64,000 nt of DNA from Lysobacter solisilvae (GCF_016613535.2 NZ_CP071518.1:3720001-3784000), one strand, 5' to 3'. Positions 12,341 through 22,295 are shown, numbered from the stretch's first letter. A program made the numbers and translations. Notes: a model not told the origin generated them from the letters alone.

Positions 12341-12889
12341 TCAGTTGTTCGGTTTGGACTTCAACGCCGACAGGGCGGCAAATGGATTGGGCCGGTCCTG
12401 CGCCTGTTCTTCCTGTTCGGCCTGCGTGACGGGCCAGTCGTGCTCCACCGCCTCGCTGGAAGGGCTCACTGGCACCACCGGGACGGCGAGGATGAGTTCG
12501 TCCTCGACCAGGTCGGCGGTCCGCAGCATGCCGTCCTCCGGCACCAGCAATGGTTCGTAGCCTTCCGGCAGCGCGGCCTCGTCCGCCTCATCACGGATGA
12601 GTCCAAGACGCTGCACGATCGATACCGGCAGGAGGAAACGTTCCATGCTGCGCTGGCACACCAGCGGCAGCTGGGCTTCGATGCGCAACTCGACGTAGGG
12701 CACCTGCAGCGCGTCGCGGTCGAAATCGAGCGCGAAGCGGACATCGCCGTCCGAATCGAGGAGGCTTCCCCCCAACCTCGTCAGGGCCGACAGCGGCAGG
12801 CGTCCTTCGACACCGCGCCGCGCCGCCACCATGCGCCAGGCATCCAGAACGTCGGGTACCCGCTGCTGAGGTGGCAAGCCAGCTGACAT
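12341..12889 (-). CDS. yceD: YceD/DUF177 family protein
   Basis: A 182-residue YceD (DUF177) protein. The family is associated with 23S rRNA or ribosome accumulation and is almost always upstream of rpmF. The CQRSMERFLLPV segment and the closing RPNPFAALSALK are typical, as is an acidic middle. It starts at 12889 and is divergent from the small membrane protein at 13014 over 124 bp, which must hold both promoters. Confidence 0.9.
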   Translation of the reverse strand: MSAGLPPQQRVPDVLDAWRMVAARRGVEGRLPLSALTRLGGSLLDSDGDVRFALDFDRDALQVPYVELRIEAQLPLVCQRSMERFLLPVSIVQRLGLIRDEADEAALPEGYEPLLVPEDGMLRTADLVEDELILAVPVVPVSPSSEAVEHDWPVTQAEQEEQAQDRPNPFAALSALKSKPNN

Positions 12890-13013
12890 AAGACGCGGAA
12901 TGTTAGAGGGTCGCCCGGACCAGTGTCAAACCGTAAACCCTTGTGGCGGCGGGGAATTGCCGGCAGCCCGGGCGGGAGGTCAGACTGCGGTTCCGCACGC
13001 AACGGCCCGATCC

Positions 13014-13394
13014 GTGACCGCTTCCACCCTATTCTGGACCCTGGTCGCGGCTGTCGTCGTGATCCTCACCCTGCTCCTGCTCCGCCAGCGGCTCCCCAGC
13101 CGCCGCGCCCGGGCCGTGCGCGACCTGCTGGACGCCGCCGACGCCCTGGAAGCCCGCCTGCGCACCGCGCGGGCCGAAATCGAGGCGATCGCCGGTGAAC
13201 AGGGCCCCGATCCGGTGGGCGACGCCCTGCGGGAAATGCTCCGCCAGCGGCTGTGGCTGCGAGACCACGGGCGCGAAGCCAGCCTGGAGCAGCTGGCCGA
13301 GGTCCGGGCCTCCATCGACGCCGCCCGGGGCCGGATCGAAGCCCAGCTGAACCAGATCGCCCGCGCCCGCCTCCCGGACCGGGGCGCCGGCGCC
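13014..13394 (+). CDS. Hypothetical membrane-anchored coiled-coil protein (no stop before maf)
   Basis: About 127 residues from a GTG at 13014. One membrane segment (residues about 5-22, TLFWTLVAAVVVILTLLLL) is followed by a charged, alanine-rich, probably coiled-coil region (AADALEARLRTARAEIEAI). I do not recognise a named family, though small proteins of this kind occur upstream of maf in related genomes. As written, the frame runs without a stop straight into maf. The start codon of maf is in the context GTGA, so a stop exists one frame over at 13396. That suggests either an indel near the end of this gene or a real in-frame fusion. I judge the indel more likely. Confidence 0.6.
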
Positions 13395-13983
13395 GTGAGC
13401 GGAGCCCCACCGCGGCTGATCCTGGCCTCCACCTCCCCCTATCGCCGCGAACTGCTGGAACGCCTGCGGCTGCCGTTCGAGACGGCGCGCCCCGAGGTCG
13501 ACGAGACCCCGTTGGCCGGGGAATCCCCGCAGCAGCTGGTGCGGCGCCTGTCGGTGGCCAAGGCCGGGGCGGTCGCGGCCGACGCCGGGCCCGCCTGGGT
13601 GATCGGGTCCGACCAGGCCGCCGAACTCGACGGCCAGCCGCTGGGCAAGCCCGGCGACCGGGCCCGCGCCCCAGGCGCAGCTGGCCTCGATGTCCGGCCG
13701 CGTCGTCGCCTTCCACACCGGCGTGTGCCTGATCGCGCCGGGACAGGCACCCGCCCTGGCGGTGGACACCACGCGCGTGCGCATGCGCACGCTGGGTGCG
13801 GACGAGATCGCGCGCTATCTCGACGCCGAGGGGCCCTTCGACTGCGCCGGCAGCTTCAAGTCGGAAGGCCTGGGCATCGCGCTGTTCGAGGCGATCGAGA
13901 GCCAGGACCCGACGGCACTGGTGGGCCTGCCACTGATCGCAACGGCGCAGCTGCTGCGCCAGGCCGGCTGGCCCCTGCCCTGA
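13395..13983 (+). pseudogene. maf: Maf-like nucleotide pyrophosphatase, frame broken by a +1 in a CCCC run
   Basis: Maf/YceF family proteins are nucleotide pyrophosphatases that remove non-canonical or modified nucleotides. The first part reads LILASTSPYRRELLERL, VDETPLAGESP and the GSDQAAELDG motif to GKPGDRARA. The frame then changes. The rest (SMSGRVVAFHTGVCL, LDAEGPFDCAGSFKSEGLG, VGLPL) continues one frame over to a stop at 13983. Removing one C from the CCCC at 13669-13672 restores a single 195-residue protein with AQAQLASMSGR across the join. All catalytic regions are otherwise intact, so an error in the read is more likely than decay. Confidence 0.85.
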
Positions 13984-14029
13984 CCCGGCGGCCCCGCGCC
14001 GGCCCATGCGGGCAGGTCCTCAAGCGCAT

Positions 14030-14430
14030 CTGCCGGGATATGCCCGGATATGTCCGGACAGTCCCGAAGTCTCTCCCGACATATGCCCGCATATGTCCGG
14101 ACAGTTCCGCGGAGTCTCCCGACATATGCCCGCATATGTCCGGACAGTCCCGCGGAGTCTCCCGACATATGCCCGCATATGTCCGCACAGTCCCGCGGAG
14201 TCTCCCGACATATGCCCGCATATGTGCGGACAGTCCCGCCGAGTCTCCCGACATAGGCCTGCATATGTCCGGACAGTCCCGGAGTGTCTCCCGACATATC
14301 CCCGCCTATGTCCGGACAGTCCCGCGGAGTCTCCCGACACAGGCCTGCCCATGTCCGGACAGTTCCGGAGAGGCTCCCGGCATGGCCGCCCATGTCCGGC
14401 CAGTTCCGGCAACGCTTCCGGCACAGGCCG
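14030..14430. repeat. 43-bp tandem repeat array A, nine copies
   Basis: The core ATATGTCC (or CTATGTCC/CCATGTCC) recurs at 14048, 14091, 14134, 14177, 14220, 14263, 14306, 14349 and 14390. The spacing is exactly 43 bp for the first eight and 41 bp for the last. Each typical unit contains a 20-bp inverted repeat, GACATATG-CCCG-CATATGTC, followed by 23 bp of GC-rich spacer that is also conserved (CGGACAGTCCCGCGGAGTCT and so on). Copies diverge toward the right end. The array lies between maf and the glycosyltransferase, downstream of both. A related array is at 48892-49335. Confidence 0.95.
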
Positions 14431-14488
14431 GATAGCGCTGGATCGCGGCCGGACCGCGCGGGCCGGCCGTGACATCGAAGGGCTCCCG

Positions 14489-14513
14489 GAAAAGCCGGCG
14501 CCGGAGCGCCGGC
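14489..14513 (-). terminator. Intrinsic terminator of the glycosyltransferase gene
   Basis: A perfect 8-bp stem GCCGGCGC with tetraloop (14494-14513) lies directly after the minus-strand stop at 14518 and is followed on that strand by TTTTCC. The short T-run makes it a moderate terminator. It also shields the gene from the repeat array beyond. Confidence 0.7.
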
Positions 14514-14517
14514 ACTT

Positions 14518-16461
14518 TCAACGCAGCTGCAGCGGCTGCTCGGACCAGTCCTCGATGCTGCCATCGCGACCATGCAGGCGCAGGCCCAGCCAGTGGCGTC
14601 CGGGGCCGATGCTCTCCACTGCCTCCAGGTCCACCGGCGCGGCGAACCCGACGTAGGGGTGCTGCGGATCGTTGCTGGGCGGCCAGTCCTTCTGCAGGCC
14701 GGCGTATTCGCGGCCGTAGTCGGCGCTGGCGACCGGGCGCCCGTCGATCAGGATCTCCACCCGCTCCAGCCCCACGCCGTCCTTGAACGCCCAGCCGGTC
14801 ACTTCGAACTTCCGGCCCACGGTGGCGGCGCCGGCGGGCGCATCGATCCAGGCCATGGCCGGGGTGGTGCACGGCCCCTCGCGGCGCCGGTCGAGCGCGA
14901 ACAGCGCGAAACGCTGGCGCCCGTGGTCCACGTTGAGCATGGTCGGCGGCGGCAGCGGGCCGACCATGTCGCACAGGGCGTGGTAGCGGTCGAGCAGGTG
15001 CTTGTACGACACCTCGGTCACGCCCACGACCAGCAGCGTCGGCGATGCGCTCCAGTCGGTGCCGCCGCGGTGCGAAAGTCCCCACAGGTCCAGCTGCGGC
15101 GCGCGGCCGTGCTTGTGGTTGAGCGGATGGTCCAGCACCGGGATGTCCGCGTCCGACAGCGCGAAGCCCAGTTCGGCGCCCACCTTGAAGTTGTCGGCGA
15201 TCACGCGCGTGCCCGGCGGCATGCGCTCGCGCTGGCGGCGCACCGCGTCGGCCAGTTCGTCCCAGCCGGCGAAGTTGGCCGGGTACCACTTCTCCGCCGC
15301 GGCCCGCGCGCGCGTCTGCGGCGTCGAGGCGGCCACGTAGTAGCCCAGCATGGCCAGCAGGCCCAGGGCGGCGAGCAGCCACGTTGCGGCGCGCAGCGGA
15401 CGCGGCCACAGCGCCAGCACGCCAGGCAGCAGCGGGATCAGCGCCAGGTAGCCCGGCAGCGGCCAGTGGAAACTCACCCGCTCGGTGTCGGCGAAGAAGC
15501 CCAGGGTGAAGAACCCCAGCACCACCAGGCCACCCAGCAGCGCCAGGTAGCGCGTCGCCGGCAATGCACCGTGCCGGCCGCGCCAGCTAGCGTGCGCCAG
15601 CGCGGCGAACAGCAGCGGCGTCACCAGCAGGGCCTGGATCGCGATGAAGGCGATGCCGTCGGCATGGAACGCCCACGGATGGCGGTCGACCAGCTGGAAG
15701 CGCAGGCCCGCATCGGCATTGCCCAGGTTCCATGCCACCAGCGGCGTCCACGCCGACGCCCCCAGGGCGATGGCGATCCACACGCGCACGTCGCGCAGCG
15801 CGTTGCGTCCGTCGGCGAGCAGCAGCAGGGCGATGAAGCCCACGCCGATCACCGCGATGAAGCGGTAGTGGCTCAGTGCGCCCAGCGTCAGTCCCAGCGC
15901 CAGCTCCAGTGCGCTGGCAGCGCTGACCTCGCGCAGCAGTCGCGCGCCCGCGTCCACGCACAGCAGCGTGGCCAGCGCCATCATCGCGTCGGGCAGCGCC
16001 AGCAGGCCCAGCGTGCCGGCCAGTGGCAGCAGCAGGGCGAAGCAACCGGCCTGCCAGCCGTGCCGGGGACCGAATTCGCGCGCGGTGATGCGCACCATCA
16101 GCAGCGGCACCAGCGCGGCGATGACCAGGAACGGAGCGCGCAGCGCGAACGGGTGCTCGCCACCCAGCGCCACGCCCAGGCGCGTCAGCCACGCGGTCAG
16201 GCCCGGAAGATCGGAATAGGCGGCGGCCAGGTGCTGGCCTTCCTGCCAGTAGAAGGCCTCGTCGACGAACAGCGGCAGGCGCGCGGCGACGATCAGCTTG
16301 AGCAGCAGCACGCCGGCCCACAAGGCCCAGAACAGCTGCCGCTGGAAGCCGGCATCGTCGGTCAGCGCGATGTCGCCGGCGTGCCCGCGCAGCCCCGGTC
16401 GCGCGATGTCCGCCCGCCCTTCTTCCCGAAGTCCGCGCTGTCCCACTCCGTCCTCCCTCAT
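14518..16461 (-). CDS. GT39/ArnT-like membrane glycosyltransferase with extra C-terminal domain
   Basis: A 647-residue GT-C fold membrane protein. About ten to twelve membrane segments follow an N-terminal loop with LPLFVDEAFYWQEGQ, the acidic DE motif typical of dolichyl/undecaprenyl-phosphate sugar transferases (GT39/ArnT). It probably moves a sugar from a lipid-phosphate donor to an envelope acceptor at the outer face of the inner membrane; the acceptor cannot be inferred. After the last membrane segment come about 250 residues. The final 100 or so (VTGWAFKDGVGLERVEILID ... HWLGLRLHGRDGS) look like a beta-sandwich. The start at 16461 is 46 bp from the divergent moxR start. The first 30 residues look weak, so a later start is possible. 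Confidence 0.8.
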   Translation of the reverse strand: MREDGVGQRGLREEGRADIARPGLRGHAGDIALTDDAGFQRQLFWALWAGVLLLKLIVAARLPLFVDEAFYWQEGQHLAAAYSDLPGLTAWLTRLGVALGGEHPFALRAPFLVIAALVPLLMVRITAREFGPRHGWQAGCFALLLPLAGTLGLLALPDAMMALATLLCVDAGARLLREVSAASALELALGLTLGALSHYRFIAVIGVGFIALLLLADGRNALRDVRVWIAIALGASAWTPLVAWNLGNADAGLRFQLVDRHPWAFHADGIAFIAIQALLVTPLLFAALAHASWRGRHGALPATRYLALLGGLVVLGFFTLGFFADTERVSFHWPLPGYLALIPLLPGVLALWPRPLRAATWLLAALGLLAMLGYYVAASTPQTRARAAAEKWYPANFAGWDELADAVRRQRERMPPGTRVIADNFKVGAELGFALSDADIPVLDHPLNHKHGRAPQLDLWGLSHRGGTDWSASPTLLVVGVTEVSYKHLLDRYHALCDMVGPLPPPTMLNVDHGRQRFALFALDRRREGPCTTPAMAWIDAPAGAATVGRKFEVTGWAFKDGVGLERVEILIDGRPVASADYGREYAGLQKDWPPSNDPQHPYVGFAAPVDLEAVESIGPGRHWLGLRLHGRDGSIEDWSEQPLQLR

Positions 16462-16506
16462 GAATCCACGACCCCGCTACACTTCGACGACATTGAGGAG
16501 AAAGCG

Positions 16507-17460
<954 letters not shown>

Positions 17461-17473
17461 TACGGGCGCCGTC

Positions 17474-18532
17474 GTGCAGGCCGCTGCCGCGCCGAAGCGA
17501 GCCGTACCCGTCGTCGGCCCACTGCTGCGCCGCGCGCGCGGCTGGGCGATGCTGCTCACCCGTCCGCGCCACGCCGAACAGCTGCCGGTGTCGATCGACC
17601 GGCGCCGCGTGTACGTACTGCCGACGCGCTTCGGCCTGTTCTTCTCCGTGCTCCTGCTGGCCATGGTGGTCGGCGCGCTGAACTACAACAACAATCCCGC
17701 GCTGATGCTGGGCTTCCTGCTCGGCGGCGCGGGCATGGCCAGCCTGCTGGCGGCGCAGATGCAGCTGACCGGACTGGAAATCGCCGCGATCGACGCCGAG
17801 CCGGTGCCGGCGGGCCAGCCGCTGATGGTGCGCGTGCACACGCGCGCCGAACCCTCGCGACGGCGGCGGGGCCTGCGCGTGGACGATGACGGCGCCGGGG
17901 GGGGCGGCGTGCCGGCGGGCGAGTCGGCTTTGCTCAATCTCGACCAGGGCCACGGCGAAGCCCAGCTGGCGCTGCCCACGCGGCGTCGTGGCTGGCTCGA
18001 ACTGCCGCGCCTGCGGGTGTACACGCTGCGTCCGCTCGGGTTGGCGCGCGCCTGGGCCTACATCTGGAGCGACGCGCCGCTGCTGGTCTATCCCACGCCG
18101 GAAGAACATGGCCCGCCGCTGCCGACGGGCTCGGGCGAGAACGTGCAGACGCGCCTGCATGCCAGCGGCGACGACGTGCACCACCTGCGCGCGTACCGCA
18201 CCGGCGACTCGCGTCGCGCCATCGCCTGGAAACCGTCCGCGCGACGCGATTCCCTGATCGTGCGCGAATACGAACAACCGCTCGGCGCCGACGTCGTGCT
18301 GGACTGGAATGCCCTGAGCGGCCTGGCGTGGGAGCCGCGCGTGAGCCGGCTGGCGCGCTGGGTCGACGAGGCCGAACGCGACGGGCGCCGCTATCGCCTG
18401 TGCCTGCCCGGGCAGGCGCACCTTGGCCCCGACCGCGGCGTGCAGCATCGCCATGCCTGCCTGCGCGCGCTGGCCCTGCTTCCCGATGCGACCGAAGCGA
18501 CCGAAGCGACCGATCCGCGGGAGATCGCATGA
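17474..18532 (+). CDS. DUF58 domain protein
   Basis: About 352 residues from a GTG at 17474; an ATG at 17549 is an alternative start. Two membrane segments (around FGLFFSVLLLAMVVGAL and MLGFLLGGAGMASLLAAQM) precede a beta-rich part. The DUF58 signature follows: EFHHLR-type DDVHHLRAYRTGDSRRAIAWKP, then IVREYEQP. Members of this family are partners of MoxR ATPases. The last residues are a short ATE repeat, encoded by copies of GCGACCGAA. The stop overlaps the next start as ATGA. Confidence 0.88.
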   Translation: MQAAAAPKRAVPVVGPLLRRARGWAMLLTRPRHAEQLPVSIDRRRVYVLPTRFGLFFSVLLLAMVVGALNYNNNPALMLGFLLGGAGMASLLAAQMQLTGLEIAAIDAEPVPAGQPLMVRVHTRAEPSRRRRGLRVDDDGAGGGGVPAGESALLNLDQGHGEAQLALPTRRRGWLELPRLRVYTLRPLGLARAWAYIWSDAPLLVYPTPEEHGPPLPTGSGENVQTRLHASGDDVHHLRAYRTGDSRRAIAWKPSARRDSLIVREYEQPLGADVVLDWNALSGLAWEPRVSRLARWVDEAERDGRRYRLCLPGQAHLGPDRGVQHRHACLRALALLPDATEATEATDPREIA

Positions 18533-20511
18533 GCGCGTTGCCGCCGCAGACGCTCGACGACGTCAGCCGACGCTGGGCGCTGGGCGCGGCGGCCCTGTGC
18601 CTGTTGCCGCTGCTGCTGCAGTTGCCCGGCTGGCTGGCCATGGTCATTGCGGTGGGCGGCATCGCGCTGACCGCCGCCGGGTGGCGCCGTCAGCTGCCGC
18701 TCGCCCTGCGCGTGGCCACGACGCTCGCCGTCGTCGGCATGGTGCTGGCCGCCTACCACTTCCGGTTCGGCCGCGACACCGGCTGCGCGCTGCTGGCGGG
18801 CATGCTGGCGCTCAAGCCCACCGAGACCGCGCACGCGCGCGACGCGCGCAGCCTGATCGGTTTCTCCCTGTTCGCGCCCTTCGCCACCTTCCTGCTCGAC
18901 GAGGGGCCGGTGTCGCTGCTGCTGGGCCTGGTCGCCGCGCTGGTCGGGCTGGCCGCGCTGCAGCGCATTGCCGAACTGGAGTCGGGCGACAGCCGGTTCG
19001 CGCTGCCCATCTCCGCCCGCCTGCGCAGCGTGGGCCACCTGGCCCTGGTCGGCCTGCCGATCGCGCTGGTGGCGTTCTGGCTGTTTCCGCGGCTGGGCAC
19101 GCCGCTGTGGGGCATTCCGCAGCGGGCCATGGGCTCGTCGGGCCTCTCCGACACGATGGAACCGGGCCAGTGGCTGGACATGTTCGTCAACGACGACCCG
19201 GCGCTGCGGGTGCGCTTCTTCGGCGCCGTCCCGCGGCAGGACCAGATGTACTGGCGCGGCCCCGTCATGTGGGACTTCGACGGCCAGGCCTGGCGGCAGC
19301 CGGCGTGGGCGCAGGCCCTGCCGCCGGCGCCGTCGCAGCCTTCGTCCACGCGCTGGGATTACGAGCTGGAGTTCGAACCCACCGAGCGCATGCAGCTGGT
19401 GGCGCTGGATATCCCGATGCAGGCGCCCGCGCTGGCGCGGCTGGGCCTGGACCACAACCTGCAGGCCGCCGCCCCGCTGACGTCGGTCACGCGCTGGCGC
19501 CTGGCCTCGTCCCCGCCCGCCCGCTACCAGGCCGACCTGCCGGACCGGTTCCGCGACGCCGCCCTGGCGCTGCCGGACGGGTTCAACCCGCGCACGCTGG
19601 CCCTGGCCCGGGAATGGCGGCGCGACGCGGGCGCCGACGACACTGCGATCGTGGACCGCGCCCTGGCCTGGGTACGCCGCGATTTCGCCTACACGCTCGA
19701 CACACCCCCGTGGGGCCGCAACGCCGTCGACGAATTCCTCTTCGACACCCGGGCGGGGTTCTGCCAGCACTTCAGCGCGTCGTTCGTGGTGCTCATGCGC
19801 GGCGCGGGCATCCCCGCCCGCGTCGTCACCGGATACGCCGGCGGGTACAAGAACGTCTTCAGCGACTACTGGATCGTCCGCCGCTCCGACGCCCATGCCT
19901 GGGCCGAAGTCTGGCTCCAGGGGCGCGGCTGGGTGCGCGTGGATCCGACCGCGGCGGTCGCCCCGGAGCGCATCTACGACACCCTGGCCGACCGCATGCC
20001 GGGGGCCGGCGGCCTGTTCGGCGCGCTGGGTTCGCAGGCCTGGAACCTGCGCGACTGGATGCGGCGCGGCTGGAACAACCTCGCCCTGGGGTTCGATGCC
20101 CAGCGCCAGTCCCAGCTGTTCAAGCCGCTGGGCGTGGACCGCCTGCGCAGCCGCGACCTGATCATCCTGTTCGGCCTGTTCACGGTGCTGGCCATCACCT
20201 GGATGGCCTGGCTGAGCGCGCGCGGCCAGCGCGAGCCCGACCCGGTGATCCGCGCCTGGCACCGGCTGCAGCGCCGCTATCGCCGGCACGGCCTGGCCTG
20301 CGCGCCGCATGAGCCGGCCGGCCAGTGGGCTGAACGCGTCAGACTGGAGCACCCTGACCAGGGCGCGGCCCTGGCGCAACTCAGCGACCGTTTCGTCGCC
20401 TGGCGCTACGCTCCACTCAAGCCCGGGCCGCGCAGCGTCGATCAAGTGCGCCGCGAGCTTGTCCGCGACCTGCGCCGGCACCGACCCCTATCTCCCGGAG
20501 GACGCCCATGA
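18529..20511 (+). CDS. Transglutaminase-like membrane protein (DUF3488/TgpA-like)
   Basis: A 660-residue protein with about seven N-terminal membrane segments, a periplasmic transglutaminase-like domain and one further membrane segment near residue 550. The papain-like triad is visible: Cys in TRAGFCQHFSASFV, His in SDAHAWAEVWL, Asp in WVRVDPTAAV. It is the family of Pseudomonas TgpA, which is essential there and thought to act in the periplasm. It overlaps DUF58 and slp by ATGA on either side, so the four genes from moxR form one operon. Confidence 0.9.
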   Translation: MSALPPQTLDDVSRRWALGAAALCLLPLLLQLPGWLAMVIAVGGIALTAAGWRRQLPLALRVATTLAVVGMVLAAYHFRFGRDTGCALLAGMLALKPTETAHARDARSLIGFSLFAPFATFLLDEGPVSLLLGLVAALVGLAALQRIAELESGDSRFALPISARLRSVGHLALVGLPIALVAFWLFPRLGTPLWGIPQRAMGSSGLSDTMEPGQWLDMFVNDDPALRVRFFGAVPRQDQMYWRGPVMWDFDGQAWRQPAWAQALPPAPSQPSSTRWDYELEFEPTERMQLVALDIPMQAPALARLGLDHNLQAAAPLTSVTRWRLASSPPARYQADLPDRFRDAALALPDGFNPRTLALAREWRRDAGADDTAIVDRALAWVRRDFAYTLDTPPWGRNAVDEFLFDTRAGFCQHFSASFVVLMRGAGIPARVVTGYAGGYKNVFSDYWIVRRSDAHAWAEVWLQGRGWVRVDPTAAVAPERIYDTLADRMPGAGGLFGALGSQAWNLRDWMRRGWNNLALGFDAQRQSQLFKPLGVDRLRSRDLIILFGLFTVLAITWMAWLSARGQREPDPVIRAWHRLQRRYRRHGLACAPHEPAGQWAERVRLEHPDQGAALAQLSDRFVAWRYAPLKPGPRSVDQVRRELVRDLRRHRPLSPGGRP

Positions 20512-20993
20512 AACCCCGTCTGTACATCCTGGCCATCGTGGCCTTGCTTGCATCCGCCTGTGCGTCCGCGCCGCGTCCGCTGCAGGGGACGTTCAACGAG
20601 ATCACCCCGCGCGACGCGGCCGAGGCCGACATCACCGGCACCATGGTCCGCTGGGGAGGCCGCGTCGTCGGTGTGGAACCGCAGGCCAACCGCACCTGCT
20701 TCGAGATGATCTCCACCCGCCTGTCGGGCTATGCCCGCCCGTACTGGGAGACCGACGACACCGGCGGCCGCTTCATCGCCTGCCGCACCGGCTTCTACGA
20801 CCCGGCACTGTTCGAGCAGAACCGCGAAGTCACCTTCACCGGCCGCGTGGACGGCTACGAGAACCGCAACATCGGCCAGTACGCCTACCGGTTCCCGCGC
20901 ATGGAAGCCGATGTCGTCTACCTGTGGCCGATCCGCGAGCGCGTCGACGTGATCACCCGTCCGGCGCCGTGGCCGTGGTGGGGCTGGTGGTGA
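20508..20993 (+). CDS. slp: Slp family outer-membrane lipoprotein
   Basis: A 161-residue lipoprotein. The signal peptide ends in the lipobox LLASAC, so Cys 18 should be lipidated. The mature part starts with PRPLQGTFNEITPRDA and has the VRWGGRVVGVEP motif typical of the Slp/YeaY family, starvation-inducible outer-membrane lipoproteins of unknown mechanism. It has a tryptophan- and proline-rich tail (APWPWWGWW). It is the last gene of the moxR operon and is followed by a strong terminator. Confidence 0.88.
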   Translation: MKPRLYILAIVALLASACASAPRPLQGTFNEITPRDAAEADITGTMVRWGGRVVGVEPQANRTCFEMISTRLSGYARPYWETDDTGGRFIACRTGFYDPALFEQNREVTFTGRVDGYENRNIGQYAYRFPRMEADVVYLWPIRERVDVITRPAPWPWWGWW

Positions 20994-21023
20994 TGGCGGG
21001 TTGACCGACCCGGACCGCAACGC

Positions 21024-21056
21024 AAACGCCCGGCCTGAGCCGGGCGTTTCGTTTTT
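21024..21056 (+). terminator. Intrinsic terminator after slp
   Basis: A perfect 11-bp stem AAACGCCCGGC-CTGA-GCCGGGCGTTT is followed by CGTTTTT. It closes the moxR-DUF58-transglutaminase-slp operon. Confidence 0.92.
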
Positions 21057-21121
21057 GCGGAGTGCACTTGCTGGACCGCGCGCTCCAGCCGGGCGCCTTC
21101 CTTGCAGCGCGCGCCTCGCGC

Positions 21122-21472
21122 TCAGCGCGGCGTGCCGAAGCGTCCCAGCGGCGCACCGGCCAGCAGGTGCAGGTGGAGCTGGAAGACGGTCTGCCCGCCA
21201 TGCGCGTTGCAGTTCATCACCGCGCGGTAGCCGTCCTGCGCGAAGCCCTGTTCGCGCGCGTACCGGGCCGCCGCCAGGTGCAGCCGGCCGACCACCGCGG
21301 CGGTGTCCGCGGTGAGATCGTCGAGCGTGGGAATCGTCGCCTTGGGCACGAACAGCACGTGCACCGGCGCCTGCGGCGCGATGTCGCGGAACGCGATGAG
21401 GTCATCGTCCTCGTAGACGATGTCGGCCGGAATCTCGCGACGGATGATCTTGTGGAAGATGGTGTCGGTCAT
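21122..21472 (-). CDS. HIT family nucleotide-binding protein
   Basis: A 116-residue HIT protein of the HinT type, a hydrolase of purine nucleoside phosphoramidates. It starts MTDTIFHKIIRREIPADIVY and has the family APVHVLFVPK strand. The HIT motif, normally His-x-His-x-His, reads Gln-Leu-His-Leu-His (FQLHLHLLAG). The first His is replaced while the central nucleophile His is kept. The frame extends upstream, but 21472 gives the family start. It is downstream of recR on the same strand. Confidence 0.88.
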   Translation of the reverse strand: MTDTIFHKIIRREIPADIVYEDDDLIAFRDIAPQAPVHVLFVPKATIPTLDDLTADTAAVVGRLHLAAARYAREQGFAQDGYRAVMNCNAHGGQTVFQLHLHLLAGAPLGRFGTPR

Positions 21473-21560
21473 GGGACGGTCCGCAGGCGGGGGAGTGGCC
21501 GTAACCTTCGCCGGAATCGGCCCCGCTGACAACGTGGCCACGCCGCGGGAGCGGTATGCC

Positions 21561-22157
21561 TCAGGGCATCTCGCCGCGCGATCCGAAGGCATGCGACAGG
21601 GTGCCGCGGTCGACGTATTCGAGCTCCCCGCCCAGCGGCACGCCGTGGGCCAGGCGGCTGGGACGGACCTTGTGCTGGCGCGCCAGGTGCGCCAGGTAGT
21701 GGGCGGTTGCTTCGCCCTCCACCGTGGGATTGGTGGCGATGATCAGTTCCTGCACTTCGCCCTCGGCCAGGCGTGCGGCAAGCCGGTCCAGCCCCAGTTC
21801 GCGCGGGCCGATGCCGTCCAGCGGCGACAAGCGCCCCTGCAGCACGAAGTACTGGCCGCGGTAACCGGTGGCCTGCTCGATGGCCAGCCGGTCGGCTGGC
21901 GATTCCACGGCGCACAGCAGGTGCGCCTCGCGCGAGGCGCTGGCGCAGGTGGCGCAGACTTCCGTCTCGCTGAAATCCCGGCAGCGGCTGCAATGGCCGA
22001 TGTGCTCGACGCCGGCGGCGAGCGCGGCCGCCAGCCGCCGGCCGCCATCGCGGTCGCGCTCGAGCACGTGATAGGCCATGCGCTGGGCGGACTTGGGCCC
22101 CACGCCCGGCAGCACGCGCAGGGCTTCGATCAGTTGTTCGAGCAGGGGTGAGGACAC
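21561..22157 (-). CDS. recR: Recombination mediator protein RecR
   Basis: A 198-residue RecR, which works with RecF and RecO to load RecA at gaps. The helix-hairpin-helix ([15 protein letters not shown]), the four-Cys zinc site (CSRC...CATC) and the Toprim region ([19 protein letters not shown]) are all present. I use the GTG at 22157, which gives the family start [17 protein letters not shown]; an ATG 90 bp upstream would add an unrelated tail. It forms the conserved dnaX-ybaB-recR order. Confidence 0.94.
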   Translation of the reverse strand: MSSPLLEQLIEALRVLPGVGPKSAQRMAYHVLERDRDGGRRLAAALAAGVEHIGHCSRCRDFSETEVCATCASASREAHLLCAVESPADRLAIEQATGYRGQYFVLQGRLSPLDGIGPRELGLDRLAARLAEGEVQELIIATNPTVEGEATAHYLAHLARQHKVRPSRLAHGVPLGGELEYVDRGTLSHAFGSRGEMP

Positions 22158-22295
22158 GATCGCGAACGCCTGCAGGAAGGAATCAGGAAGCCGAAAGGAA
22201 AACAGCGCCGAGGCGCGGCGCGCCGCCGGCCGGAAGAGTCCGACCAAATTCGGATTCGTCCCTGCCCGTCCGCGCCTCCATCACCTGCATCGCCG

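Noticed and set aside
14030..14430. CRISPR array
   Set aside because: The intervals between palindromic parts are almost identical to each other, so there are no unique spacers, and no cas gene is in the window.
14006..14656. Open frames on both strands over array A
   Set aside because: Same reason: open in most frames at once, repetitive peptides, overlap with a terminator and the glycosyltransferase gene.
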